Assembly (NCBI RefSeq): GCF_000485595.1
Contig: NW_014577086.1
Span: forward strand, 718,397-782,396
DNA length: 64,000 bases
DNA from: Priapulus caudatus
Lineage: Eukaryota > Priapulida > Priapulimorpha > Priapulimorphida > Priapulidae
Direction of reading: 5' to 3'
The first letter of the stretch is position 1. Every line of letters begins with the position of its first letter. The position numbers were made by a program, and so were the translations under genes. The notes under the pieces were generated by a model. It saw only the letters and a program-made list of their open reading frames with translations. It ran no database searches and was not told where the DNA came from. Positions 34,700 to 46,040 of the stretch are shown one piece after another.

Positions 34700-36055
34700 C
34701 CTTCGTGGACAAATTTTCTCCACTAGCCGAGTCGGTCTTGCCGTGGCTTCGAGAGAACGATACACTGCGGATCTGCTGGGTGGCGTTATCCGAGTGATTT
34801 CACATCTAATCTGAAACTGCTGTCTATTCCGTAGACCACAATCGATACCTATGTGCTAGTTTTAGCTGGCAATATAGTGTTTATCACGCCCGCACGAACA
34901 TATTGCGTAAGATTTCCGTGGCAGTTGGAAATGCATTTAGATGATACTGACCATGATTCTGCGCGTATTGGGGGTTTGTGCTGAAAGAACGATAACGGAA
35001 TATAACAATTCTACCCGATGATTTGGCTGTTGAAATACTGTACATTAGCTATGTTAAGTTATAGATAGAGGATAAGAAAATACCACATTTTCCAGCATTC
35101 CGAGACACATTTTGCGTAGGTTTTCACAATACTAATTCGATGATGGCAACGTAATTAACACCTTTAGGGGGTTCTTTCAGCCAAAACAAAATTAAATGTT
35201 CATATTTTTATGCGTATGTAAAAAGTAGCAAACATTGCAACATAGCAAGCACATATTTTTAAGTCACATTGGTAATTTTGTACGATTAGCTAACTATATG
35301 ATACCGAAAATCGCAGCAATACACTTGGAGATATTATAGAAGTTTTAAAGTTTTATTTATTACTGTACCTTTAACATTTTTCTCTATGAAAATTAAGTGC
35401 TGTGTTCAATACATTTACTTGTATTTCAGTCATGTGGAATAAATAATTGATAATAATAATAATAATAATAATAATAACATTATTATTATCATAAATAAAT
35501 GTCTCGAACGTCCATTTTAGAAGCACTTACAGAGTTGCCGCAAGACAGTATCCGGTAAAGCAACTATATAGCAGGGAAGAAGCAGAATTAATTAATTGGG
35601 TGAAACGAATCGAACACAGAATAAATAGGAAAGTTATCCAGACTGAAGTGTTACGTACATGTAGCGCTAGAGCTAATAAGACAATGTAAACCACACAGAC
35701 TGAATTGGAACTTTCAGAATTTTCTTCAAAATATATATTATTATATATATATATACACTATATTATTACATATAGGCCTATATTTATTACATATAATTAT
35801 AATATTTCGTCAAATTTAGACGTACCCTTTCTTGTTCATATTCATTTGAAGCAACTCAGTCTCTTGTTTTCTCAGTAATGTGAATACTCACTAGTACGCC
35901 ATACTTGTCTGCATTGAGAAATTCCTAGATGCCACCTCATTATATCAGTAGGCTCGAGGCCTAGTTTGCCCGGGCGGATTATTACTACTCATTTTCCTGA
36001 ATAGAGATCTAGTATATCCTGATCTGCTGCCACCATTGGCAATGATCGTATCGGC
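34700..36055. other. No gene recognised
   Basis: It contains an (ATA)n run near 35450-35478 and TA-rich patches near 35730-35800. No supported coding frame. Confidence 0.5.
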
Positions 36056-36063
36056 TTTACGTG

Positions 36064-36331
36064 CAGGGCCGTAGGCTGAGCAAATTTCTAGGGGGCATCT
36101 AGTGGCGGATCCAGGATTTCAAGGAAAGGGTGAGAAACAGGTGGGGGTCCTCGCACAGAAGATTTTGAAAATGTAGATCGTAGGAGATGGTATCTGAGGC
36201 ACTTTTAAGTACATGTACAGCCTTCATTCTGAATACGACAACTCTCTTTTAGTAGAACAATTTATTTTTTTAATTTTGCTCTAAAATCTAGGGGGCAGCT
36301 GCCACCCTTGCCCCCGCAGGCTACGGCCCTA
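36064..36331. mobile_element. 268-bp MITE, CAGGGCCGTAG family, TSD ACGTG, with a nested fragment
   Basis: It starts CAGGGCCGTAGGCTGAGCAA at 36064 and ends GGCTACGGCCCTA at 36331, and is flanked by ACGTG at 36059-36063 and 36332-36336. Inside, GGCGGATCCAGGATTT (near 36104) is the terminal motif of the other family, that of 5587-10456, so the copy appears to carry a nested or recombined piece. Confidence 0.85.
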
Positions 36332-36339
36332 ACGTGTGT

Positions 36340-37890
36340 AACGATGTGACGTGCCGTGACTAAAGGTGTAAGCTCGCGGGTACACGCCGCCGTGTAATTA
36401 AGAACAGCTCGGACGGCCATCTAATCATTGTGATGCCTGATTAATCGTTAGGGTTCTGATATTGCTTGTCTTCTGGTCGCTACTGCTATTTTGCCAGCTG
36501 CGCGACACAGACGTAAATGATTACTTTGTCCTCTATATACCTGAGCTGCAGCTTTAGCTACAGGAAGCTTGCGTGGGTGTATCGCGTGTGCGAGAGTATC
36601 ATTTTTATCGCACCTGCTAGGAGAAAAAATATAGTCACGTATACATTGTCAGGGGCGATGCAATTTACACCGCAGATCGTGTTTCGTGACGGCAAATACG
36701 TGTCTGACCTGCTGAGCGAATACATTCATCATTATTATATACACGCGAATAAATATTCGCCTCGAAATATTTGAAATTTCAGCGAAATAAACGCAATCAA
36801 GGTATACCTGAATGCGATATAAGAATCGTGCGCGCGGGGCGAGGGCACATATCACGCATCTGTTGTTCCCGCTAGTACACTTCCGCTAAATTAAACTAAA
36901 TATGTCACGTCTAAATATGTCACGTTCATTGATATGTGTCATTGCGATTTACGTATGTTCACATGAAGAACACGGCAGGTGGCGTCGCGCGGCCTGTCGG
37001 TCGCACCTAAGGCAGGACGACGTGTTTATAGAATATACGCGTATTCACGCACTCATGCACGCACACACGAACGCAAGCGGGCAGACACGTGTGAATATGG
37101 AGGTTTATCATCGCGGTGTTATATACGTGACGTCATGAACAGGCTCCTAGCTGTGATCAGATCGTTGTCAACAACTAATGCAATCGCTGAACACTCGTAA
37201 AACTACTTCCTGGTCGATCAACGGAAGGAAGGCAAAAAATCAAGCGAAAAAAAGCTTCTTCTGACATTTACTTTGATGACATTCTGACGATTGAATCCTG
37301 GTTTCGTCGACCTTTTGTCAAACCATGTATTTACATTCTGACGTGACGTTCTGACTTGTGTTTTGGAAGGTGAGTTGTTTTCTCAATCTGTCACATTGCT
37401 TTCAATAGAGCATGAAATTTCCGTTGCAGATAATTGCAGGTGCGCTTGTCTAAATATTTTCCGTTAATTGTTCTCATCGCACGATATTTAAACGAAACCC
37501 TAGAGTGATATTTGCCAGTTTATTGCGACCTGCCATCAGAACCCATCATGCGCGCCGTACGCACACATTTTAAAGCACTTACTCACCGCGCTTGTGTTAT
37601 TCCACAACGCCCAGTTTGCTTATATTGAAAATGAGTGTTTACCTCGTGGTGAGACTGGCGAGGCAATGTTGCCGATGATATACATACTTAGGTAAAGGGT
37701 GAAATTGTAGCATAGAAAGTGGCGACGTGGGCATATATGCAAGAAAACAATAGGGGTGGGGAGGCTGGCATCCTTTCTTTTTATTTCCGTAATGAAATTA
37801 TATTGGGGAAAATTGCGGAGGCAGGAAACCGGTTTGTATATAGGCACAGGATAATGATGGTGACAGGAAATGCGAAGGGAAGTACAGGGG
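36340..37890. other. No gene recognised
   Basis: Frames at 36517-36774, 36902-37138 and 37719-38021 lack recognisable domains. The last runs through the 30-bp repeat below. Confidence 0.5.
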
Positions 37891-37906
37891 TGTGCTGCGG
37901 TGGATC

Positions 37907-38000
37907 AGGCGGCGTGAGGGAGTGTCAGATGGTGACAGGCGGCGTGAAGGAGTGTCAGATGGTGACAGGCGGCGTGAGGGAGTGTCAGATGGTGACAGGC
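37907..38000. repeat. 30-bp tandem repeat, three copies
   Basis: GGCGGCGTGAGGGAGTGTCA followed by GATGGTGACA repeats three times with one base difference (GTGAAGG in the middle copy). The 30-bp length keeps any reading frame open and gives a 10-residue repeat in the 37719-38021 frame, which I do not take as a gene. Confidence 0.9.
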
Positions 38001-38154
38001 AGAAGCTGTCGTTGGGTTTAGAGAGCAGAAACTGGATGCGCGCAATATTCCGTGGAGGTGTACTGGCAGAGTAAAGATTACGTTTACTCTAACATTATTT
38101 CCGATGTTTATCAATTAGTACTCCCCGACCAGATGCATAAATTGATGGATGGTC

Positions 38155-38201
38155 GGGTGGACGGACGGATGGATAGAAGACTAGATAGATAGATAGAGGA
38201 C

Positions 38202-38232
<31 letters not shown>
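38155..38232. repeat. (GATA)n and GGAT repeat up to the assembly gap
   Basis: GATAGATAGATA runs directly into the 10-N gap. Confidence 0.95.
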
Positions 38233-38242
38233 NNNNNNNNNN
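38233..38242. other. Assembly gap (10 N)
   Basis: Ten N between a GATA array and a CATC array, probably a scaffold join of arbitrary size. Confidence 1.
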
Positions 38243-38275
38243 AGAGAGAATCCATCATCCATGACATCGCATTAA

Positions 38276-38730
38276 TCCATCCATCCATGCATCCATCCAT
38301 CCATCCATCCATCCATCCATATCATTCATCCATCATCCATCGCATCATCATCCATCCATCCATCATCGGTCACCATCCATCTCATCCATCCTACCATCAT
38401 CCATCCTTCCATCCATCCATCCATCCAATCCATGCCATCCATCCATCATCCATCCATCATCCATACATCCATCATACCTCGCATCCATCCATCCATCCAT
38501 CCCATCCATCATCCATACCATCCACATCCATCCATCCATCCATCCATCCATCCATACCATCCATCCATCCATGGCCATGCCATCCATCCATCCATCCAGT
38601 CATCATCCATCCATCACATCCATCCATGGCCATCCATCCATCCATCCATCCATACGCATCCATCCATTACCATCCATCCATCATCCATCCATCCATCCAT
38701 CCACTCCATCCATCATCCATCATGGCCATC
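38276..38730. repeat. (CATC)n microsatellite
   Basis: CCATCCATCCATCATC runs over about 450 bp. The His/Pro/Ser/Ile-rich frame is an artefact. Confidence 0.97.
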
Positions 38731-38739
38731 TATTCCTAT

Positions 38740-38796
38740 GAGTGTGTGTCGTGTAGTCGTGTCGTCGTGTGTGTGTGTCGTGTGTGTGTGTGTCGT

Positions 38797-38892
<96 letters not shown>
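38740..38892. repeat. (GT)n microsatellite
   Basis: Nearly pure GT from about 38799 to 38892, preceded by GTCGTGTGTG variants. Confidence 0.98.
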
Positions 38893-38893
<1 letters not shown>

Positions 38894-40370
38894 TGATAGG
38901 TGCTCTGCTATAACATGACCTAGGTGACGATAAGCTGGAATCCGAGCTTACTCGCGTCATGGTGCTGCTGCTACTTAAAAATAATGACAAAGATGGCGTT
39001 ATCATATAAAGAGCTCCTAAACTGTTTATAAACGTTTTAAGTAAAACTCTTTCAGCATAATTTATGCGTTCTTGATCATATCCATACGGCAGACCTCGGT
39101 CGATTCCGTGCCTAGCCAGTTTAATCGATCTTGCGCATTCCGATCGTAACTCCCAGCATTCCGATATTCATTTGACTTTTTACGCGACAGGCGTGGCATC
39201 CGATATTGACAGACACAGAGGCTAATATCCCTTACAGTATGGTGGCGAAGTTAGCTCGCCATAGATGAGGTGCCGAATATTATTTCCACGATGAATTCCT
39301 TAATTTTTACATAAGACCAATCTAACCGTTTGCGCTTTCTAGCCGTCTATAAAGAAACTAATATTAACAATGCAAAATAATTCACTCTGAAACACTGTCG
39401 TATCACAAAAAAACAAAAACTGTTTTTATAACGCAAAGTAGTGTAACAACTGGCGAAATGCTGATCATGAATGCCACCTAAAAAGCGTTATATCTTTATC
39501 GTAAATTAACATGAGAATCTTGCGGCACCTATATACGTACCAAGAACAAATTGTTCTGGCAATCAAAAATACTAAAGTAGGAATTTACAGTAATAGTTTC
39601 TTATACGTAATTGAGCCAATCACAAGCAAAGTAATGAAAGAGAATTCGTCAGCGGTTTGACTAACGGTATAAACTGTGCTATTCAGAACGAGGTGTGGAA
39701 ATTCAATCTAGCTGTAGCAAACATGGCGAAAGGTGGGCTATGATATTTGACAATCGCTATAATGCCACCTGATGGCACAAAAGCACAAACAATGCAATTT
39801 CAGTCGTTATTAACGTGATATAGGGGTCAGTGAATATAATTGTGCACTGCGCGTTTAGACACTAGTATAATCATCATTATGTTCATGGTACTGTATTAAT
39901 GGATAACGTGTATGTATAATAATTGCGAGACACCTACAGTAATACCTTTCCCTCGTTATTAAATGGCGAGGTCATCTACCTAATGTCTGATGGCGGTACA
40001 GTCCACAGTCTAAACCTATGCATTATTACATACGACTCTCTCTATTAACGACTAGTAAAACATATTGTAATGAACCTAAAATTGATATTTATACCTTTAC
40101 CTTAGTAGGAATTTCGGCCAAAATCACGAGAGTAAAAAATCGCAATCCCCAAAATATTTTTGCAACTGGGCGGTCCGTAAATATCTCAGAAATTGTGAAT
40201 GTACCACCAAAATAAAGGTTTAATCGGGAGCGTGAAATAAGACACAATAGGGCAGAGATGATATGGGCTTTATTGCAATTTTGTGTCGGCAATAAAGATC
40301 TCTGTCATCACATCATCACTCCTCGTCACCGATAGATGGCGCGCCGCTACCTGATATCGGAGGCGGCGAA
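38893..40370. other. No gene recognised
   Basis: No supported coding frame. TGCCACCTGATGGCA at 39763-39777 is a near-palindrome. Confidence 0.5.
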
Positions 40371-40378
40371 TGTATTAC

Positions 40379-40414
40379 CATAGAAGTGAAGAGAGTTCTC
40401 TCTTCACTTCTATG
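40379..40414. mobile_element. Perfect 36-bp palindrome with near-perfect 8-bp TSD
   Basis: Arms CATAGAAGTGAAGAGAG and its exact inverse are separated by TT. The flanks TGTATTAC (40371-40378) and TGTTTTAC (40415-40422) match at 7 of 8 positions. This is the same architecture as the other micro-elements but with a different arm sequence. Confidence 0.75.
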
Positions 40415-40422
40415 TGTTTTAC

Positions 40423-40975
40423 GTTAATTTGCTAATGGATGGATATGTGGCGACCTGTGAGTGTCTCAAGGCACTAATTCAAAAAGACATGCCTAACATG
40501 CATAACTGTTTATATACTGATGAAAATGTTAGGGTCAAGATTTCCGTCATGCAGATAGTAGTTATAGGGCTGCATGGCTTCGAGTACAGTTCACACCAAT
40601 ATATATATGCCAGAATACTCTATATGCATGTGTGAATTCTAATAGTCACCCATAGTCAGGTATTGTTGAGATAATGTCATCAAACCCACTTGTTAATATA
40701 AGAAATTCTGAAATTATTAGTTTAACACATGAGTCTACATTAACATAATAGCAAGCATGCTATAAATAAAATTAAAATGTTAGAATATACAAGTATATAT
40801 TATATAGAGCCTACAATAAATACTCGAGTAAACTGTTCGCTACGATGCGAATAAACTGTCCGTAATTTTATAGCAAAACATAATGGAATATCGTACAATG
40901 GTCTGACGAATGGCCAGAATTTTACTTAGAGACATATTATACATTATCTTTATTAGTTCCTAAATTATTATCTTT
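40423..40975. other. No gene recognised
   Basis: AT-rich; a 73-codon frame at 40414-40635 has no recognisable domain. Confidence 0.45.
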
Positions 40976-40979
40976 TGTA

Positions 40980-40988
40980 TTATCATCA

Positions 40989-41037
<49 letters not shown>
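40980..41037. repeat. (ATT)n microsatellite
   Basis: Uninterrupted ATT units after a short ATC run. Confidence 0.97.
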
Positions 41038-41589
41038 CTACATTGTGTTCGAAATGGTTACTGAAAACGACACACACGCAAAGTAGATAAGAGCACGTTT
41101 AGCATTATATGTGTATGGGCTAGGGTTATTAGTAAGGCGGATAAGCACACGGATTGTGCACTTTTGGAGTTTTGGTTAGAATTATGACTGCACACGTGTA
41201 CTACATGAAGTCACCAAGATTTTCTGATATAACGGAAATTTAACAGCGCCACCTGGTGGCGTACAGCTTTTCATGACGATTTAACAGGTATTGCGGTCCT
41301 ACCACTCTTCGGGTTTTGACTTAAGATTTGATTTAATTAATTATCCAAAAAAAAAAAAAAATCAAATTTAGTTAGAAATACCTCAAATGATTTAATTTGC
41401 GTGTATCTATAATAAGACTATAGCAGTAATTTATTGAGTGTTATATTTACTGTTTCCTCCGTATTTTTGAGTGTGCGTGTGGATGTGCGTGTGTGTATGC
41501 GTGTATGCATTTGTAGCATATGCGTGTGGGTTGGTGGAAGAGGCAGTATAGAAGAAAAGAAGAGATATCTTTTTCTAGCGCAGAGTAAC

Positions 41590-42002
41590 CAGGGCCGTAG
41601 GCTGAGCAAATTCCTAGTGGGGGAGGGGCAAATTTCACGACTCAACTGTGTAATGATGAGCGCCGACCGCAGCTCTTGATCGACGCCCATAGTGTTGTAG
41701 AGGGGGGGGGGGTCTGAGACAAGGCTTTCACGGATAAGTGACCAAAAAATCACGTTAGGGTTATTTACGATTATTAGATAAGCTTATTTTTTACTTGTGC
41801 TCCAAAATCTAGGGGGCAGCTCCCCCCCCCCCCGAAGCTACGGCCCTGGTCATAGTGTTGTAGAGGGGGGGGGGGTCTGAGACAAGGCTTTCACGGATAA
41901 GTGACCAAAAAATCACGTTAGGGTTATTTACGATTATTAGATAAGCTTATTTTTTAATTGTGCTCCAAAAGCAGCTGCCCCCCCCCAGAGGCTACGGCCC
42001 TG
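41590..42002. mobile_element. 413-bp MITE, CAGGGCCGTAG family, TSD GTAAC, with internal duplication
   Basis: It starts CAGGGCCGTAGGCTGAGCAA at 41590 and ends GGCTACGGCCCTG at 42002, with GTAAC at 41585-41589 and 42003-42007. The right part is duplicated with a 163-bp period: CATAGTGTTGTAGAGGGG at 41688 and 41851, each copy running to CTACGGCCCTGGT. The longest and most informative copy of this family here. Confidence 0.9.
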
Positions 42003-42239
42003 GTAACAGTTTGGATAATGAATCTAGCTAGGTAATGCACAACGCATATCAATTTTCATGTTCAAATACATGCTGCATTGTAATTCCAAAATACTAGCCT
42101 AGCTAGACGTTACTAGCCGATAAGAGCTAGCAGTAAACTTTAATTGAAAGCAATTACCACCTTTGACCAGAATTCGGGAAAGGCGAACGTGTACGTAGGG
42201 CATGTTCGTCTTCAACAGAGACTCTCAGATCTTCCGCTT

Positions 42240-42372
42240 TATCTCTCGCCCTTTCTCTCTCCCTCTCTCTCTCGCCCTTTCTCTCTCCCTCTCCCGCTTC
42301 TCTCCCCTATCTCTCTCGCTCTTTCTATTTCTCTTTCTCATTCTCTTCCACTCGCTTCCCCCTCTCTCTCTT

Positions 42373-42412
<40 letters not shown>

Positions 42413-42640
42413 ATTTCTCTCTCTCTCTCTCGCTCTTGCTCTCGCTCTCTCTCACTCTCTGCCTTATCTTTCTCCAAATCTCTATATCTCTTCCTACCTC
42501 CCTTTCTCTGCCGATAGTCTTTCTTGCTGGTGGTCTCTCTCCTTTCCACACACACATGCACGACGCACGCACGAACACACGCGCACACACACACACACAC
42601 ACACACACAGACAGACACACACACACACACACACTCGCCT
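42240..42640. repeat. (CT)n region followed by (CA)n
   Basis: CT-rich from 42240 to about 42535, then ACACAC with ACAGACAG to about 42634. Frames are repeat translations. Confidence 0.95.
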
Positions 42641-43115
42641 CTTTCGCTTTCTCTCTGCATGTGCTCCTCATATAACTCCTAGCTTTCTCCATCTTGTATC
42701 TAACTTTCCACAGCTATAATTTGTTTCTCATTCCTTTGTTAGAGTGTGGCCACAATTGTCATGGCCAGTCCCATATAACCTTACATTATAGATTACATGG
42801 AGTCCCTAAATTTGCAGAGGCAAAATCGAGTTCGATCGAAGAGGTCGTTTCGTGGTCACGCACTGACAGATGCCGTCAAGACGCATTCACGAGCCGTGTT
42901 TACATTTATTCAGACTGTATATTTTAATAGGGTCCAGGCCTCCAAAATCAAATTGGTAATCATAATAAATTTCTGCTACGTCTAACTAGATGGACAAAAA
43001 ACATTGCACAAACAATCCGAAGATTCGTAGCACATCATCTCTGTGAAAGGTTGAGAAATTTATCTCGATTCTGATCAGAGTAGAGAAACTACGTCAATTT
43101 TCTAAAAACAAGTCG
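42641..43115. other. No gene recognised
   Basis: No supported coding frame or array. Confidence 0.45.
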
Positions 43116-43122
43116 CTAATTG

Positions 43123-43470
43123 AGGGGGGGATAAGGGGGGTACTGTTCACAGTTCACAGTGAAAATAAACTGCTTTTCACATTTCACAGTGAAAATAATG
43201 CTCTTTTCACAGATCACGGGAATAATCCAGTTTACAGCTAAAATTTCAGACACATAAGATAAGGTCCTAGAAGTACTTAAACGAGGAAAGAGGTTTACGA
43301 AGAGTCAAGAAGATTCAAGAAGATTCAAGAAGATTCAAGAAGATTCAAGAAGATTCACGAGGAAAGAGACCTCTTATTCACAGTTCACAGACAAAATACA
43401 TTGCAATTCACAGTTCACGAGGTATAAAAACGGCCGATCACGTTTCACGAAAATACCCTTACCCACCCTC
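43123..43470. mobile_element. 348-bp MITE with AGGGGGGGATAAGGG-type termini, TSD CTAATTG
   Basis: The left end AGGGGGGGATAAGGGGGGTA is mirrored by TACCCTTACCCACCCTC at the right. CTAATTG flanks both sides (43116-43122 and 43471-43477). The interior consists of repeated TTCACAGTTCACAGTG-type words and six copies of a 10-bp unit AAGAAGATTC (about 43305-43360). Confidence 0.8.
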
Positions 43471-43499
43471 CTAATTGGCTTGTTAGGAAAGGCTAGAAA

Positions 43500-44300
43500 A
43501 GAAGGAATAACATACCGGTACAGTTGTTCGATCATCTGCACGGATAGTATTGCTTTTCTTTTAGGTGTAAGATCTAGTGACGAGTTCTCATGAAATCACA
43601 ACGAAAACATTACAAAACAACTCAACAGAATTTTTTAGCCCGTATGTAGCATCCCTCATCCCACACCTGTATTCATTACTTACACATACTACACTGCATT
43701 GCCTACTGCATCACTTACTACGATACCTACCTCTATTATATCTGTCGTTGCTTATAGACATCTGACTCATTTAATTCAATTGCGTGTACATGATTTAAGC
43801 CTGAACAAACAGCAATTCAAATGCGGAGCAACGTATATTGTCTGCGCATTTTCATCACACCATGCCTGAAATGGGAACGTTGTATTCTCAGCACGAATTT
43901 CTGAACTTTTCCATTGCACGCAATGTCACGGAGACTAACACCTAGTCGTCTGGGTGATCCAACGTGAATCAACTGCCTACACATCGACAACGATTCAATC
44001 TAGTGCTAAATCGGGCGTGCATATGTTAAAGCTATAAGCTGTCGCCTGGCAAGATTTTTGACACTCGAAACAAGTTCAATCAAGCAAATAATTGAGAACG
44101 AGTGAATATATTACTATTTCTGAAAAAAAACACCAACTAAATAAAGTGCGTGCATAGAGCTGGCCTAGTTCTGTGATGATAACATGTTCTTACAACAACG
44201 TTACAGTGCGTAAACGTGCAATAGAAAATAATTCCATGCATCTGTAAATCGGCAGTTCTTTCATAAATCGTCCGTATTGACGAATATGTTCTGTAACGCG
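43500..44300. other. No gene recognised upstream of the LDLa exon
   Basis: Probably intron. No second exon could be identified. Short frames here have no recognisable domain. Confidence 0.4.
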
Positions 44301-44354
44301 GCACGGCGGACATTTCGAGCTTCGCATGTTTACCGTTTTCGCTCATGCATGCAG

Positions 44355-44465
44355 GTGACTGTGCTCTCGATCATCACCTGTGCACAAACGGCACCTGCCT
44401 ACCGCCGACCTCAATCTGCAACCACAAGGAAGATTGCCCTGACGGTACAGATGAAAACGAGTGCG
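44355..44465 (+). CDS. Exon encoding one LDL-receptor class A domain (phase 1-1)
   Basis: The reading frame gives a complete 36-residue LDLa module with six cysteines at module positions 2, 9, 14, 21, 27 and 36. It ends DCPDGTDENEC, where the acidic residues D26, D29, D32 and E33 match the calcium-binding motif DCxDGSDE (Thr replaces Ser). The exon is bounded by an AG acceptor (CATGCAG, ending 44354) and a consensus donor GTAAGT (44466-44471). It is 111 bases long and starts and ends in phase 1, as LDLa modules usually do, so it can be skipped or duplicated without shifting the frame. LDLa modules bind ligands in the extracellular parts of lipoprotein receptors, sortilin-like receptors, matrix proteins and secreted proteases. 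Which protein this belongs to cannot be told, because no neighbouring exon is recognisable. A decayed exon is possible but unlikely, given intact cysteines and splice sites. Confidence 0.88.
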
Positions 44466-44471
44466 GTAAGT

Positions 44472-45050
44472 AGTATGCGAAATTTGTTAAATTTGCAGTC
44501 TTTATTTCTATACCGGAATGAATAAATGCCAGTGCTATCAACGCAAATAACACTTATTTCGCGAACAATAGAACTCTGTAACTATACGATGTCGAATCTG
44601 TCTCTCCAAGACATGTGCCGTTGGCTCGCTTGTACCTATGTACTTTCGGACCATTCCAATAGTGAGTGAATGTACAGTGACACCGACTACATATACGCTC
44701 TAAACTGCCAGTCTGGCCAGCAGACAAAGACATGTAAATCGGAATCACAAATTCACCAATAGCGAGGACTTGCAAGTACCGACTAAGTACACGTGCTGTC
44801 GGCGAAAAAGGGTGCACGTTACGTCTACTAGAAATATACTACCTGTCTGGTTCTCTGTCTATACGACCATTATCATTCACCGCAAATCATGCATTAAGAA
44901 TGAGGCTACATAAATGCCGCGCGAAAAGCGAAATGCCCCACTTCCTTGGCTATGAGTTCTCTCAGCGATTTCATGGGGGAAATAATTTCTTTGTCATTGG
45001 AAAGTTCGCCTAATTACACTCCGTGTTCGTTTTAGTGCATGCTTTCCATC
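44472..45050. other. Putative intron; no exon recognised
   Basis: It follows the GTAAGT donor. Nothing else was identified. Confidence 0.4.
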
Positions 45051-45054
45051 CCGT

Positions 45055-45680
45055 GCGTTATTTATATGTTCCATCCATGTGTCTTCTAGTTTAGTATTTT
45101 TCCATGTGTAGTATCGCGTGTATGTTCCACTGGGCATATTATCTATTCAATGCATGCCTTGTTTCTTGGATATTTTAACCCTACTATGTGCTAATATGCG
45201 CGCGTTTCACTAGATATATGTAGTTGGTTTGCTTGTTTCGTCCGGTCATGATCGGTGCCACTCACATGTGTATGTTGTATATTGGTATTTGTGCAGTCCC
45301 ATGTTTCACTTCGCCTTATATGTTTTGCCCTACGTATGTCGTAATTTAGCGTTTGATCCGGTGTACAGTCCTTGCTGGATTTATTTTTCGTATATTTCAT
45401 TACGTCCATGTTCTACCCTAAGAATGTTTCACCCGTCGTGTACGTTTCATCACTGTATGTTCCATACACTACAGGCTATACGCCGTGTATCCACCATCTC
45501 GTGTGTATCACTTCCTCGAGTGTTATCACCTCTCGGTGATTATTCCGGTGATCATTTCACTCGGCGTGTCTTCCACTCTGTATATGTCCCATGCACCTCA
45601 TGTATGTTCTACGTCGGGTATCTTACACCACGTTAGTGCTTCAACGCGGCCCTCCCTGCGAATGTTCCATCGATGGTGAC
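45055..45680. repeat. Decayed minisatellite of CGTGTATGTTCCAC-like units
   Basis: The core TTYCAY or ATCCAC recurs at about 45430, 45448, 45463, 45492, 45510, 45528, 45545, 45559, 45575 and 45590, about 16-18 bp apart, often preceded by CGTGTATG. The earlier part is looser. Heavily mutated, so boundaries are uncertain. Confidence 0.55.
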
Positions 45681-46040
45681 TATTATATTTTAGTACAATA
45701 ATAAAATGGGACGATGTAATATGGTCAGATCACTAGTTTGCGTGTTTTTTCCCCGGTAGCTGTTATAGCTACAGCTAATATACGCCGGCCACCCGTTCCG
45801 AAGTAAAGGGGCTGATCCCCGATAGAATCTGTCGGGAGGGTTATATTCTGGGACATTGCGGGTCCTCACCCCCACACACCGCCGGAAAAGTTACCATCCC
45901 TACTCCAACCCCCGTAGAGGACAGTAGCTCCTATGTGCTGCATGCCAGCGTAGAATACTCGGACTCATTTCGGCGTTCTAATCAACTCGCCGTCTTCGAC
46001 GTGTTTCGCTTGTGCTTGTCTACTACTGCATCATGTTTAT

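Noticed and set aside
37719-38021. 100-codon frame with a 10-residue repeat
   Set aside because: The repeat is a 30-bp minisatellite that keeps frame by length alone; no domain or support.
38287-38913. 208-codon His/Pro/Ser/Ile repeat protein
   Set aside because: Translation of (CATC)n followed by (GT)n.
44277-44525. 82-codon plus-strand frame overlapping the LDLa exon
   Set aside because: It is in another frame from the six-cysteine module and ignores the splice sites.
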